Shown: positions 54,074-63,549, counted from the first letter of the stretch. The stretch: 64,000 bases of DNA from Pseudomonas indica NBRC 103045 (GCF_002091635.1 NZ_BDAC01000015.1:1-64000), one strand, 5' to 3'. Notes: generated by a model from the letters alone, not told the origin. Numbers and translations: made by a program.

Positions 54074-55107
54074 AGGCGCAGCGGGTCCGCCTCGGCGATC
54101 TCTCGGTGGGCTTCGTTCATAGCCTGGCCGATGTCGTTCAAGAACACGGGATCGATCCAGCGCCTCTTTTGGAGCAATACGGACTGGACCCGATGCGCCT
54201 GGGGGAATCCCGGGCACGGCTATCGATTCCACGCTACATGCGGCTCGGCCACGCGACGATACAATTGACCGGCGATGCTGCAATCGGCCTCTCGATGGGG
54301 CGGCTGAGCCGGCTCAGCCAAGTCGGCCTGGCCGGCGTAACCGCGGCGCTGGCTCCCACGGTTCGCGAAGCGGCACGTGCACTTATCCGCTTCGAACCGC
54401 TCTATGCCTCGAATTACCGTGGCCGCTCCAGCTTTCACGAGGATACCGGGGGCGCCTGGCTTCGCTTCTATTCCATTAGCCCGTACAACAACTACAACCG
54501 CTTCGTGGTGGACTCGGTGCTGTCCAGTTGGATTTTCCAACTCGGCCTCCTGGCCCAGCAGCCCCTTCGCGTGGAAAAAATCGAGATCGAATTTCCCGCC
54601 CCAGGCTATGCCGAGCGGTACATCGAACTGCTTGGCTGCGTGCCGGAATTCGGCGCCAAGGAAAACCAGCTGCGCCTGGATCAGGCGAGCCTGGCGCTGC
54701 GTAACCCGGAGCACTGCCCGAGCACCTGGCGCCAATTGCTGGAGATCTGCGAAAGAGAACTGGAGCAACAGACCCGCACTCGAAGCCTGCGCGAACGCAT
54801 CATTCAATTGCTCGGTCCGCTGCTCAACGGACGCGAGCCAGACCTCGAAGAAGTAGCTGCACGCCTGCAACTGCCGACCTGGACGCTTCGTCGCAAGCTG
54901 GCCGAGGAAGGCACCCAGTTCCGCAGCATCCTCAACGATACTCGTCGCGACCTGGCGATGACCTACATTCGCGATACGGAGCTTGCCTTCGGCGAAATAG
55001 CCTATTTGCTCGGCTTCGCCTCTGCCGAAGCATTCCAGCGCGCCTTCAAGCGCTGGAGCGGACAGACGCCTGGCGAATTCCGCCGCGCTCAGCGTCAGGC
55101 GGGATGA
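54070..55107 (+). CDS. AraC-family transcriptional regulator
   Basis: A 345-residue regulator with an arabinose-binding-like N-terminal domain (VQEHGIDPAPLLEQYGLDPMRLGES) and an AraC-type HTH at the C-terminus (VAARLQLPTWTLRRKLAEEGTQF, then FGEIAYLLGFASAEAFQRAFKRWSGQTPGEFR). Same subgroup as the regulator at 30657-31655. It is translationally coupled to the nitrilase-like gene (ATGA) and converges on the 28-residue protein gene, with adjoining stops. Target genes unknown. Confidence 0.9.
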   Translation: MKAQRVRLGDLSVGFVHSLADVVQEHGIDPAPLLEQYGLDPMRLGESRARLSIPRYMRLGHATIQLTGDAAIGLSMGRLSRLSQVGLAGVTAALAPTVREAARALIRFEPLYASNYRGRSSFHEDTGGAWLRFYSISPYNNYNRFVVDSVLSSWIFQLGLLAQQPLRVEKIEIEFPAPGYAERYIELLGCVPEFGAKENQLRLDQASLALRNPEHCPSTWRQLLEICERELEQQTRTRSLRERIIQLLGPLLNGREPDLEEVAARLQLPTWTLRRKLAEEGTQFRSILNDTRRDLAMTYIRDTELAFGEIAYLLGFASAEAFQRAFKRWSGQTPGEFRRAQRQAG

Positions 55108-55194
55108 TCAGAGCTCGGTGGCGTCGTCCGCCGGCTCGACAGGATCTTGCTCGAAAGCGTGGTATTCGAGGAGCTCTTCTTGATAGTCGTCCAT
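55108..55194 (-). CDS. 28-residue acidic protein
   Basis: A small ORF encoding MDDYQEELLEYHAFEQDPVE followed by PADDATEL. It has an excellent ribosome-binding site (CAGGAGAAAGCCCT before ATG), is strongly acidic with an aromatic N-terminal half, and abuts the AraC stop. Codon use fits the host. The function is unknown. Similar short acidic peptides appear in other pseudomonads by memory, which favours a real gene, but the length leaves doubt. Confidence 0.6.
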   Translation of the reverse strand: MDDYQEELLEYHAFEQDPVEPADDATEL

Positions 55195-55298
55195 AGGGCT
55201 TTCTCCTGTGCTGTTGGAATTCAGAAAACAAAGACCATGCCAACAGGCTAAGGTGCCCGGATGAACAAAAAATGAAGGAAAGAATGCAAGGCAAAGAA

Positions 55299-55330
55299 AA
55301 AGCCCCCAGGTATCGCTACCTGAGGGCTTT
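55299..55330 (-). terminator. Terminator of the tRNA-Val/tRNA-Asp transcript
   Basis: A 14-bp stem with one mismatch (AAAGCCCCCAGGTA / TACCTGAGGGCTTT) and a TCGC loop, followed on the minus strand by TTTTTC. It begins 6 bp beyond the tRNA-Asp 3' end. Confidence 0.85.
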
Positions 55331-55335
55331 CGATA

Positions 55336-55412
55336 TGGCGCAGCGGACGGGACTCGAACCCGCGACCCCCGGCGTGACAGGCCGGTATTCTAACCGACTG
55401 AACTACCGCTGC
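55336..55412 (-). tRNA. tRNA-Asp (anticodon GTC)
   Basis: A 77-nt cloverleaf with encoded CCA: acceptor GCAGCGG/CCGCTGC, discriminator G, anticodon stem CCGGC/GCCGG with loop CTGTCAC (GTC), and T arm GCGGG-TTCGAGT-CCCGT. It lies 35 bp after tRNA-Val on the same strand, so the two share a transcript. Confidence 0.96.
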
Positions 55413-55447
55413 GCGTCGGCTGGACTTTCGTCCGTTTCGCAAGGCCT

Positions 55448-55523
55448 TGGTGGCTGATGACGGGATCGAACCGCCGACCCCCTGCGTGTGATGCAGGTGC
55501 TCTCCCAGCTGAGCTAATCAGCC
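55448..55523 (-). tRNA. tRNA-Val (anticodon CAC)
   Basis: A 76-nt cloverleaf with encoded CCA: acceptor GGCTGAT/ATCAGCC, discriminator A, anticodon stem CCTGC/GCAGG with loop ATCACAC (anticodon CAC, codon GTG), and T loop TTCGATC. First of the two-tRNA unit, upstream of tRNA-Asp. Confidence 0.94.
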
Positions 55524-55978
55524 GATCGCCTTGCGAGGCGCGCAATTTACGCAGGCACCGAAGGTAAGTCAACACCCTGCTTGAATTTTTTCTTGAGAAG
55601 CTCGGAAACCAGGCACTCGATCGACACGCACGCTCGACAGCACATTCTGTATTTTCCAGCGCACCGGATTGGCGCAGCCAAGATACCCAAGCCCCAATCG
55701 TGATCACCGGCCCCGCCCTGCCCCATGCTCTGGACGATGTCTGTCGAAACAGGCACGACTTGAAACCGTAACAACCAACACGTATCACGGCCTTGCCGAA
55801 ACGAGCGCCAGCCCGAGCCGGGCATCCAATATGTGCTGTCTCGCCGCGAGCCGGCGCATGACACCCGCTACTCTATGTGTCGCGTCAAGCACCCGGACGG
55901 GGTGCTGCTCGAGGCGCACGAGCTGTTATGATCGATACGCGATCCAACATAACTACAACGTTTGTCGGAGTGATTCCT
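55524..55978. other. Region between tRNA-Val and xcpP where xcpR-Z is absent
   Basis: About 455 bp without a confident gene. In P. aeruginosa the xcpR-Z operon lies between these tRNA genes and xcpP; none of it is seen here. An open frame on the plus strand at 55764-55931 ends in 37 codons with host-like G/C third positions (for example SRREPAHDTRYSMCRVKHPD) and might be the tail of a lost gene; no family is recognised. The frame's stop adjoins an ATG at 55928, which is in frame with xcpP. Confidence 0.5.
55924..55932 (+). promoter_or_regulatory. Possible extended -10 promoter of xcpP
   Basis: TGTTATGAT fits an extended -10 element (TG-N-TATGAT). The sequence 17 bp upstream (GCTGCT) is a poor -35. 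If used, transcription would begin near 55939, after the ATG at 55928, which favours the downstream TTG start of xcpP. Confidence 0.3.
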
Positions 55979-56662
55979 TTGCCCTTTGCAGGTGCCCCGC
56001 GCTGGCTGCAGCAACATGCGCCCAAGCTGGTCGGTGCGGCATTGATATTCGCCATGTGCGTCAGCCTCGCCTGGCAGACCGCCGGATGGATACGGCTAAT
56101 GCGCGCCCCCACCCAGACTGTCACCACCGATACCCCTGTCATTCATAGCGCGCCCGTGCTGGAACGATTGGAGCCTTTGTTCGGTCCTAGCAACGCAGTT
56201 GCCGGCAATGCACCACCGCCCGCGACCAACCTGCGCCTCACTTTGCATGGCAGCTTCGTGCATGCCGACCCGAAACGGTCCAGTGCAATCATCCAGAGCG
56301 AAGGAGGCAAGCCGCAGCGTTACCGAGTGGGCGCCGAACTGGAAGGCAGCATACGCTTGCATGCGGTCTATCGTGATCGCGTCGAGATCGAGCGCAACGG
56401 GCGATTGGAAACGCTGCCATTTCCCGCCGCACGATCGGGGTCCGGCCCCACCAACTACCTGATGGAAGAGTCGTTCGACCATACCGGGCAAATGGACATG
56501 CTGGAGCAAGAGGACGCCGAACTGCTGCGCGAACGGATGGAAGCACTGCGCGAACAAATGGAGGCGGCCGGTAGCGCGCCCGAGGATCACCCGGAGGAGA
56601 CATCGCCGCCAGAGGATATGCCGAGCGACTCCGACACCGAACAGCCCATGGAAAGCGACTGA
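55979..56662 (+). CDS. xcpP: Type II secretion protein GspC (XcpP)
   Basis: Inner-membrane component that links the secretin to the inner-membrane platform of the type II secretion system. About 227 residues: a short cytoplasmic tail, a single membrane helix (LVGAALIFAMCVSLAW), a Pro/Ala linker, and the homology region domain LRLTLHGSFVHADPKRSSAIIQSEG with YRVGAEL and LHAVYRDRVEIERNGRLE. The C-terminus is a coiled coil (MDMLEQEDAELLRERMEALR) in place of the PDZ domain found in other GspC, as in XcpP. TTG at 55979 is preferred: GGAG stands 8 bp upstream and the 17 codons before it have non-coding base use. ATG at 55928 is the alternative. Confidence 0.85.
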   Translation: MPFAGAPRWLQQHAPKLVGAALIFAMCVSLAWQTAGWIRLMRAPTQTVTTDTPVIHSAPVLERLEPLFGPSNAVAGNAPPPATNLRLTLHGSFVHADPKRSSAIIQSEGGKPQRYRVGAELEGSIRLHAVYRDRVEIERNGRLETLPFPAARSGSGPTNYLMEESFDHTGQMDMLEQEDAELLRERMEALREQMEAAGSAPEDHPEETSPPEDMPSDSDTEQPMESD

Positions 56663-56666
56663 ACCG

Positions 56667-58634
56667 ATGCCTCTGACTTTTTCCCGTCTGACCTTAGCTC
56701 TCTTCATGGCCGGCGTGAGCGCTGTGTCGCAGCCGCTGCTGGCCGCCCCGCAAGCCGCCCCCAGCGGCATCACGCAGAACGACGAGCGCTGGACGATCAA
56801 CCTCAAGGATGCCGATATCCGTGCGTTCGTCGATCAGATTGCGGACATTACCGGCGAAACCTTCGTCATCGACCCACGGGTGAAAGGTCAGGTCAGTGTC
56901 ATATCGAAGGCCCCGCTATCGCTGAGCGAGGTCTATCAACTGTTCCTCTCGGTCATGGCCACCCATGGGTTCAGCGTCATTACCCAGGGCGATCAGGCGC
57001 GTATCGTGCCCAACGCCGAAGCCAAGGCCGAAGGCGGTATTGGCGGCCAGGGCGCTCCCGACAAGCTGGAAACCCGCGTCATCCAAGTCCAGCACGGCAC
57101 AGCGGCCGAATTGATTCCGCTGATCCGCCCTCTGGTTCCGCAGTATGGCCACCTGGCGGCCGTGACTTCGGCCAACGCGCTCATCATTAGCGACCGCAGC
57201 GCCAACATCGCCCGCATCGAGGATCTTGTCCGTCAGCTCGACCAGAAAGGCTCGGACGATTACAGCGTCATCAATCTCCAGTACGCCTGGGTGATGGACA
57301 TCGCCGAAGTACTGAACAACACGGCCAACCGCGGCCAGGCCAAGGGCGGTACCGGCACGCAGGTCATCGCCGACTCCCGCACCAATCGCCTGGTTCTGCT
57401 CGGTCCGCCGGCCGCACGCGCCAAGCTTGCGGAGCTGGCCCGCTCCCTGGACACCCCGACGACCCGCTCAGCCAATACCCGGGTGATCCGTCTCCGACAC
57501 AACGATGCCAAGGCCCTGGCCGAAACCCTCGGACAGATATCCGAAGGCCTGAAGACACCGGAAGGCGGTGGCGGAGAGGCCGCAGGAAAGCCCCAGAACA
57601 TCCTGATACGCGCAGATGAAAGCCTCAACGCCCTCGTCCTGCTTGCCGACCCGGACCTGCTGGCGCCCCTGGAGGACATCGTGCGTCAGCTCGACGTACC
57701 GCGTGCCCAGGTGATGGTCGAGGCCGCCATCGTCGAGATTTCCGGCGATATCTCCGACGCACTCGGTGTGCAGTGGGCCGTGGACGCCCGCGGCAAGACC
57801 GGCGGCCTCGGCGGTGTCAATTTTGGCAATACGGGCTTATCGGTAGGAACCGTGCTGAGCGCGATCCAGAGTGGCGAGATACCGGACGACCTGACACTGC
57901 CCGATGGCGCCATCGTGGGTATCGGCACCGACCATTTCGGCGCGCTGATCACCGCCCTGTCGTCCAACAGCAAGAGCAACCTGCTCTCGACCCCGAGCCT
58001 GCTGACGCTGGATAACCAGAAGGCGGAGATCCTGGTCGGCCAGAACGTCCCCTTCCAAACCGGCTCCTATACCACCGATTCGTCCGGCTCGAGCAACCCG
58101 TTCACCACCATCGAGCGCAAGGATATCGGCGTTACCCTCAAGGTCACGCCCCATATCAACGAGGGCGCCACCCTGCGCCTCGAACTCGAACAGGAAATCT
58201 CCTCCATCGCCCCCAGCACCTCGCTGAATGCGCAGGCCGTGGACCTGGTGACCAACAAGCGCTCGATCAAGAGCACCATCCTCGCCGAAGACGGCCAGGT
58301 CATCGTGCTGGGCGGCCTGATTCAGGACGACGTCACCCGCACCGACTCCAAGGTCCCGCTGCTGGGTGACATTCCCTTCCTGGGCCGGCTGTTCCGCTCC
58401 ACCAAGGATCAGCACGTCAAACGCAACCTGATGGTTTTCCTCCGCCCCACCGTGATTCGCGACGCAGCAGGGCTCGCGGCGCTATCCGGGAAGAAATATG
58501 GAGATATACGCGTGCTGGACGACGATGCCAGCCGCAACAGGCCCAGCATCCTGCCGAGAAACCCTACTCAGCTGTTCGACGGCGGCCAGGGCGAACCGGC
58601 TATCGACGTGCGCCCGCACGATCAGAAGCCGTAA
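56667..58634 (+). CDS. xcpQ: Type II secretion secretin GspD (XcpQ)
   Basis: Outer-membrane secretin that forms the exit channel of the type II system. The 655-residue protein has a signal peptide (LALFMAGVSAVSQPLLA), an N0 domain (WTINLKDADIRAFVDQIADITGETFVIDP), three N domains (e.g. VIQVQHGTAAELIPLIRPLVPQYGHLA), and the secretin domain with QVMVEAAIVEI, NVPFQTG, ERKDIGVTLKVTPHIN and the hallmark VPLLGDIPFLGRLFR. The C-terminal S-domain is short. It follows xcpP by 4 bp. The other Xcp genes are not in this window. Confidence 0.96.
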   Translation: MPLTFSRLTLALFMAGVSAVSQPLLAAPQAAPSGITQNDERWTINLKDADIRAFVDQIADITGETFVIDPRVKGQVSVISKAPLSLSEVYQLFLSVMATHGFSVITQGDQARIVPNAEAKAEGGIGGQGAPDKLETRVIQVQHGTAAELIPLIRPLVPQYGHLAAVTSANALIISDRSANIARIEDLVRQLDQKGSDDYSVINLQYAWVMDIAEVLNNTANRGQAKGGTGTQVIADSRTNRLVLLGPPAARAKLAELARSLDTPTTRSANTRVIRLRHNDAKALAETLGQISEGLKTPEGGGGEAAGKPQNILIRADESLNALVLLADPDLLAPLEDIVRQLDVPRAQVMVEAAIVEISGDISDALGVQWAVDARGKTGGLGGVNFGNTGLSVGTVLSAIQSGEIPDDLTLPDGAIVGIGTDHFGALITALSSNSKSNLLSTPSLLTLDNQKAEILVGQNVPFQTGSYTTDSSGSSNPFTTIERKDIGVTLKVTPHINEGATLRLELEQEISSIAPSTSLNAQAVDLVTNKRSIKSTILAEDGQVIVLGGLIQDDVTRTDSKVPLLGDIPFLGRLFRSTKDQHVKRNLMVFLRPTVIRDAAGLAALSGKKYGDIRVLDDDASRNRPSILPRNPTQLFDGGQGEPAIDVRPHDQKP

Positions 58635-58650
58635 GACGACCAAGGAAGCA

Positions 58651-58666
58651 GCGGCCTCGGGGCCGC
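58651..58666. terminator. Weak hairpin after xcpQ
   Basis: GCGGCC-TCGG-GGCCGC forms a 6-bp stem 16 bp beyond the xcpQ stop, but no T-run follows. It may be a Rho-dependent or processing site between xcpQ and the convergent SDR gene. Confidence 0.35.
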
Positions 58667-58719
58667 CGCATTCACGACAGCGCCACGATACCGCAGGATA
58701 TGGATTCGGCGGTGGCAGC

Positions 58720-59499
58720 TCAGTCCCGGTAGATCATCTTGCGGGTCATGCCACCGTCGACGATGAACTCCTGGCCAGTCACGAAACCCGCATTATCCGA
58801 CAGCAGCCATGCCACCAGCGAGGCAACGTCCTCGACGCTGCCGACCCGCCCAGCCGGATGCTGAACATGGTCGGACTCGCTCAGCGGCGCCTCATGGCGC
58901 GCAGAGGGATCGCGGGCATCGATCCAACCGGGGCTGACCGCGTTGACGCGAATGTCCGGCCCCAGGCTCAACGCCAACGCATGAGTCAGCGCCAGCAACC
59001 CACCCTTGCTGGCGGCATAGGCTTCGCTGTCCGCCTCGGACTGATGTGCACGGGTCGATGCCACGTTGACGATGGAGCCGTTGTGAGCGCGCAGGTAGGG
59101 GGCCGCATGTTTGGCCAACAGCATGGGACCCGTCAGATTGACCGCCAGAACACGGTTCCAATGCGATAACTGAAGGCTTTCCAGCGGAGGGTTGTAGGGT
59201 TCGGCAATCGCGGCATTGCATACCAGTGCGTCCAAACGGCCGAATTGTCCGAGCACCTCGGCGACGCCGACCGCCACTTGGCTCTCATGGGCCACATCCA
59301 TCGCCACGAACCAAGCGTTGACACCCAAGGCTTTGGTCACCGTCGAACCGCGCTCGCGGTCCACATCGGCCAGCACGACCTGCCACCCTTCCGCGATCAG
59401 CCAGGCAGCGATTCCCAAGCCGATGCCGCGCGCGGCTCCGGTGACCAGAGCAACCTTGCCATTGGTCGGAGCCGCGTGCTCTCCCGACCACTCCATCAT
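58720..59499 (-). CDS. Short-chain dehydrogenase/reductase
   Basis: A 259-residue classical SDR. The Rossmann motif is [16 protein letters not shown] near residue 18, and the active site is [24 protein letters not shown], with Ser and YxxxK. DxNRxxSGxVT-like cofactor elements are less clear; [11 protein letters not shown] suggests NAD preference (acidic residue at the second-strand end). The C-terminal block is [29 protein letters not shown]. The ATG overlaps the metZ stop (ATGA). Substrate unknown. Confidence 0.92.
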   Translation of the reverse strand: MMEWSGEHAAPTNGKVALVTGAARGIGLGIAAWLIAEGWQVVLADVDRERGSTVTKALGVNAWFVAMDVAHESQVAVGVAEVLGQFGRLDALVCNAAIAEPYNPPLESLQLSHWNRVLAVNLTGPMLLAKHAAPYLRAHNGSIVNVASTRAHQSEADSEAYAASKGGLLALTHALALSLGPDIRVNAVSPGWIDARDPSARHEAPLSESDHVQHPAGRVGSVEDVASLVAWLLSDNAGFVTGQEFIVDGGMTRKMIYRD

Positions 59500-60707
59500 A
59501 AGGCGGCAAGGCCACGCGCCAAGTCGGCCTTGAGATCGGCGACATCTTCCAGGCCCACGGCGATGCGGACCAGCGAATCCTTGATTCCTGCCGCAGCCCG
59601 GTCTTCCGGCGTGAGACGCCCATGAGTCGTGGTAGCGGGATGGGTAATGGTGGTCTTGGTATCACCGAGGTTCGCCGTGATCGACACCAACCGGGTCGCA
59701 TCGATGAAACGCCAGGCGCCATCCTTGCCGCCGCTCACCTCGAAGGCGAGTACCGCGCCGAAGCCCTTCTGCTGACGCTTGGCCAGCTCGTGCTGCGGAT
59801 GGCTCGGCAGCCCCGCATAGTAGACCTTCTCCACACCCACCTGGGCTTCCAGCCACTCGGCCAGCGCCTGGGCATTGGCGCAATGGGCCAGCATGCGCAG
59901 ACGCAGGGTTTCCAGGCCCTTGAGGAAAACCCAGGCGTTGAACGGGCTGAGGGTCGGCCCTGCTGTACGCAGGAAGCCAACCACCTCTTTCATCTGTTCG
60001 GCCTTGCCGGCGACCACGCCGCCCAGGCAACGTCCCTGCCCGTCGATAAACTTGGTCGCCGAGTGGATGACGATATCTGCGCCCAGGGCCAGCGGCTGTT
60101 GCAGCACCGGCGTACAGAAGCAGTTATCCACTACCAGCATCGCACCGCGGGCATGGGCCAGATCGGCCAGGGCGGCGATGTCCACCAGCTCGGCCAGCGG
60201 GTTGGACGGCGACTCGACGAACAGCAGGCGCGTATTGGGTTTGAACGCCGCCTGCCAGGCATCGAGATCAGCCAGGGGCACGTAATCGACCTGCACGCCG
60301 AAGCGCTTGAAATACTTCTCGAACAGCGTGACGGTCGCGCCGAATACGCTACGCGAGACAAGGATATGATCGCCCGCGCCACACAGGCTCATCACCGCGG
60401 CGAGGATGGCGGACATGCCGGATGCCGTCGCAACCGCCTGCTCGGCACCTTCCAGGGCCGCGATACGCTCTTCGAAAGCGCGCACGGTGGGGTTGGTATA
60501 ACGCGAGTAGACGTTGCCGGGCACCTGGCCGGCGAAACAGGCCGCAGCATCCGCAGCGCTACGGAACACATAGCTGGAGGTGAAGAACAGTGGCTCGCCA
60601 TGCTCTGCTTCCGGAGAGCGATGCTGGCCGGCACGCACCGCCAGCGTATCGAACGCCACCCCCTCCAGATCGCTATCCAGCCGTCCCGCATCCCATTCTT
60701 GCGTCAT
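59496..60707 (-). CDS. metZ: O-succinylhomoserine sulfhydrylase
   Basis: PLP enzyme that makes homocysteine from O-succinylhomoserine and sulphide, the direct sulphhydrylation route to methionine in Pseudomonas. The 403 residues match MetZ in length. [23 protein letters not shown] contributes to the PLP pocket, [17 protein letters not shown] and [20 protein letters not shown] come next, and the PLP lysine is in [16 protein letters not shown]. The ATG at 60707 after AAGGTGAATGAC gives the usual start MTQEWDAG; the in-frame GTG three codons upstream is not needed. Confidence 0.96.
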   Translation of the reverse strand: MTQEWDAGRLDSDLEGVAFDTLAVRAGQHRSPEAEHGEPLFFTSSYVFRSAADAAACFAGQVPGNVYSRYTNPTVRAFEERIAALEGAEQAVATASGMSAILAAVMSLCGAGDHILVSRSVFGATVTLFEKYFKRFGVQVDYVPLADLDAWQAAFKPNTRLLFVESPSNPLAELVDIAALADLAHARGAMLVVDNCFCTPVLQQPLALGADIVIHSATKFIDGQGRCLGGVVAGKAEQMKEVVGFLRTAGPTLSPFNAWVFLKGLETLRLRMLAHCANAQALAEWLEAQVGVEKVYYAGLPSHPQHELAKRQQKGFGAVLAFEVSGGKDGAWRFIDATRLVSITANLGDTKTTITHPATTTHGRLTPEDRAAAGIKDSLVRIAVGLEDVADLKADLARGLAAL

Positions 60708-60756
60708 GTCATTCACCTTGAACCCGGCTCAGCGCCCACCGCGCTGGAGCCGTCGG

Positions 60757-62262
60757 TCAGTTGTTGTACAGATCGATGATCGCACTCACTGCGTGAGCCT
60801 TGGCCTTCGACGCATCGTTGCGCGCCTGTTCGATCTTGTTCAGGTAGGCCTCGTTGACGTCACCGGTGATGTATTGGCCATCGAACACAGCGCAATCGAA
60901 CGCCTTCACTTCCGGATTGCCTTCCTGCACGGCTTCCTTGAGGTCCTCTAGGTCCTGGTAGACCAGCCAGTCGGCTCCGATCAGCTCGCAGACCTCCTCG
61001 GTGGTACGCCCATGGGCGATCAACTCGTGGGCGCTGGGCATGTCGATGCCATAGACGTTCGGGTAACGCACCGCCGGTGCCGCCGAACAGAAGTAAACGT
61101 TCTTCGCACCGGCCTCACGCGCCATCTGGATGATCTGCTTGCAGGTGGTGCCGCGCACGATGGAGTCATCCACCAGCATCACATTCTTGCCGCGGAACTC
61201 CAGCTCGATGGCATTGAGCTTTTGTCGCACGGATTTCTTCCGTGCAGCCTGCCCCGGCATGATGAAGGTACGACCGATATAACGGTTCTTGACGAAGCCC
61301 TCACGGAACTTCACGCCCAGGCGGTTGGCCAGTTCCAGCGCCGAGGTACGGCTGGTGTCCGGAATCGGGATGATCACGTCGATGTCATGTTCCGGACGCT
61401 CGCGAAGGATTTTCTCGGCCAGCTTTTCGCCCATCCGCAGGCGCGCCTTGTACACGGAAATGCCATCCATGATGGAGTCCGGGCGAGCCAGATAGACATG
61501 CTCGAAGATACAGGGTGCATATTGCGGAGCCTTCGCGCACTGACGGGTGTAAAGCTTGCCGTCTTCAGTGATGTAGACAGCCTCGCCCGGCGCCAGGTCG
61601 CGGATCAGGCTGAAGCCGAGCACATCCAGGGAAACGCTTTCCGAGGCGATCATGTACTCCACACCTTCGTCAGTGTGGCGCTGGCCGAAGACGATCGGGC
61701 GAATGGCGTTCGGATCGCGGAAGCCGACGATACCGTAGCCGGTAATCATCGCCACCACCGCATAACCGCCCCGGCAGCGCTCATGCACGCCGGAAACCGC
61801 CGCGAACACATCTTCCTCGGTCGGCTGCAACTTGCCCCGCACCGCCAGCTCATGGGCAAAGACGTTGAGCAACACTTCGGAGTCGGAGTTGGTGTTGACG
61901 TGCCGCAGGTCGGATTCGTAGATCTCCCGCGACAACTGCTCGACATTGGTCAGATTGCCGTTGTGTGCCAGGGTGATGCCATAGGGCGAGTTGACGTAGA
62001 ACGGCTGCGCCTCGGCGGAACTGGAGCTGCCAGCGGTGGGATAGCGCACATGACCGATGCCCATGTGACCGACCAGACGCTGCATGTGGCGCTGCTGAAA
62101 GACGTCGCGCACCAGGCCGTTGTCCTTGCGCAGGAACAAACGCCCCTCATGACTGGTCACGATACCGGCAGCGTCCTGGCCGCGATGCTGAAGGACGGTA
62201 AGCGCGTCATACAGCGCCTGATTGACGTTCGACTTACCGACGATACCAACGATGCCGCACAT
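60757..62262 (-). CDS. purF: Amidophosphoribosyltransferase
   Basis: First committed enzyme of purine synthesis: transfers ammonia from glutamine to PRPP. The 501 residues begin with the nucleophile Cys2 in [19 protein letters not shown]. The glutamine amidotransferase half has [16 protein letters not shown] and [11 protein letters not shown]. The phosphoribosyltransferase half shows [19 protein letters not shown] and the PRPP loop [18 protein letters not shown]. It is downstream of cvpA on the minus strand, the order common to enteric and pseudomonad chromosomes. Confidence 0.97.
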   Translation of the reverse strand: MCGIVGIVGKSNVNQALYDALTVLQHRGQDAAGIVTSHEGRLFLRKDNGLVRDVFQQRHMQRLVGHMGIGHVRYPTAGSSSSAEAQPFYVNSPYGITLAHNGNLTNVEQLSREIYESDLRHVNTNSDSEVLLNVFAHELAVRGKLQPTEEDVFAAVSGVHERCRGGYAVVAMITGYGIVGFRDPNAIRPIVFGQRHTDEGVEYMIASESVSLDVLGFSLIRDLAPGEAVYITEDGKLYTRQCAKAPQYAPCIFEHVYLARPDSIMDGISVYKARLRMGEKLAEKILRERPEHDIDVIIPIPDTSRTSALELANRLGVKFREGFVKNRYIGRTFIMPGQAARKKSVRQKLNAIELEFRGKNVMLVDDSIVRGTTCKQIIQMAREAGAKNVYFCSAAPAVRYPNVYGIDMPSAHELIAHGRTTEEVCELIGADWLVYQDLEDLKEAVQEGNPEVKAFDCAVFDGQYITGDVNEAYLNKIEQARNDASKAKAHAVSAIIDLYNN

Positions 62263-62339
62263 GTGACGCAACCCCTGCTAGTAGTTCAGGCTAATTCTGG
62301 TCATGACGCCGGAGCGTTGCATGCCCTTTATCGGCGACT

Positions 62340-62852
62340 TCAGCTCTGCGAGCCGAGGCCGCCGGCGATCCATTGACTGGAAAGGCCCAGAATGAGGTTC
62401 TTGGACCAGTCCGCAACCATCAGAAAATGCGGCAGCAGCGTCGACTGCTGCCACCACGGGTCCTGGTGTACCGGCGCCAGGCTGAGCAGCCCAACCAGCA
62501 CGACGACCAGCAAGCCACCACGGGCGGCGCCGAAAACCATACCCAGGAAACGGTCGGTTCCGGACAGACCGGTTACCCGGATCAGCTCACCGATCAGGAA
62601 ATTGACCAACGCCCCCACCAGCAGGGTAGCGACGAAGAGAATGGCACATGCAGCGATCACGCGCGCAGAAGGTGTTTCGATGAATTCGCTCAGATGCTGC
62701 GACAAGGCACCACCGAACATCCAGGCAATCACGCCTGCGATGATCCAGGTGAGCAGCGACAACGCTTCCTTGACGAAGCCACGCTTCAAGCTGATCAGAC
62801 TGGAAACGGCGATGACGGCGATGATCGCCCAATCGACCCAGGTGAATGCCAC
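62340..62852 (-). CDS. cvpA: CvpA family membrane protein
   Basis: A 170-residue inner-membrane protein with four helices. MAFTWVDWAIIAVIAVSSLISLKRGFVKEALSLLTWIIA is the usual start, and the conserved GLSGTDRFLGMVFGAARGGLL region lies near residue 105. In E. coli CvpA is required for colicin V production and affects resistance to bile acids. It sits between the SPOR gene and purF, with 77 bp before purF. Confidence 0.92.
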   Translation of the reverse strand: MAFTWVDWAIIAVIAVSSLISLKRGFVKEALSLLTWIIAGVIAWMFGGALSQHLSEFIETPSARVIAACAILFVATLLVGALVNFLIGELIRVTGLSGTDRFLGMVFGAARGGLLVVVLVGLLSLAPVHQDPWWQQSTLLPHFLMVADWSKNLILGLSSQWIAGGLGSQS

Positions 62853-62919
62853 GGTGCAGCCTACGAACGGAAAAGGCGCTGCATTTTAGCAGAGCGCCGG
62901 GTCTGGGGTAAGCCGCAGC

Positions 62920-63549
62920 TCACCCCTTCTCAGGCTGGAAGCGCACGACAAAGCCGTTCAGTTTCTGCTGACGGCTCAACTGATCGCGCAGGCGATCGGC
63001 CTCCGCGCGCTCGATCACCGGCCCGACGAATACCCGGTTCATGCCATCGGCACTGCGGATATAAGCGTTATAGCCCTGACTGCGCAGCGTTTTCTGCAGA
63101 TTTTCAGCGCTGGCGCGATTGGACAGGCTGGCCAACTGGACCGACCAACTGACTGGCAGGCCATTGACATCAAGGCGGCTTTCCGACGCCTTCGCCGGCA
63201 CGCTGGCCGTCGGCGAGGCAGCCGGCTTGGTGGCCTCCTCTTTCGGCGCTTCGGCAGGCGTGACAGGGGCGGTCTGCTCATTCGGAAGCGAAGCGACGGG
63301 CTGCGATTCGGGCGGCGTCACTTCGCTCGGAATCGGTTCATCCGGCAATTGTTGCGGCTCAGGCACCACCGTCTGCTCCATCTCGATTTGAGGGGGCGAC
63401 GGCATCTGCGGCATGGAGGGAGCGTCTACCGCCACTTGACGCAGTTCATCCTCGCGAGAAAACAGCATCGGCAGGAAAATTACGGCCAGTGCAATAAGCA
63501 CCAAGGCCCCCACCATGCGTTGCTTGAGCCCTTTATCCAGCAAAGCCAT
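62920..63549 (-). CDS. SPOR-domain membrane protein
   Basis: A 209-residue protein with a short cytoplasmic tail (LLDKGLKQRMVG), one membrane helix (ALVLIALAVIFLPMLF), a long Pro/Glu/Ala-rich periplasmic linker (about 40-130) and a C-terminal SPOR domain (SWSVQLASLSNRASAENLQKTLRSQGYNAYI, ending VRFQPEKG). SPOR domains bind denuded glycan strands at the division septum. It is of the DedD type by layout and position between folC and cvpA. Confidence 0.92.
   Translation of the reverse strand: MALLDKGLKQRMVGALVLIALAVIFLPMLFSREDELRQVAVDAPSMPQMPSPPQIEMEQTVVPEPQQLPDEPIPSEVTPPESQPVASLPNEQTAPVTPAEAPKEEATKPAASPTASVPAKASESRLDVNGLPVSWSVQLASLSNRASAENLQKTLRSQGYNAYIRSADGMNRVFVGPVIERAEADRLRDQLSRQQKLNGFVVRFQPEKG

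Noticed and set aside
55928-55978. N-terminal extension of XcpP beginning at the ATG at 55928
   Set aside because: Third-position composition is unlike the gene, a -10-like TATGAT overlaps the ATG, and a well-spaced GGAG precedes TTG at 55979. The ATG is kept as the alternative start.
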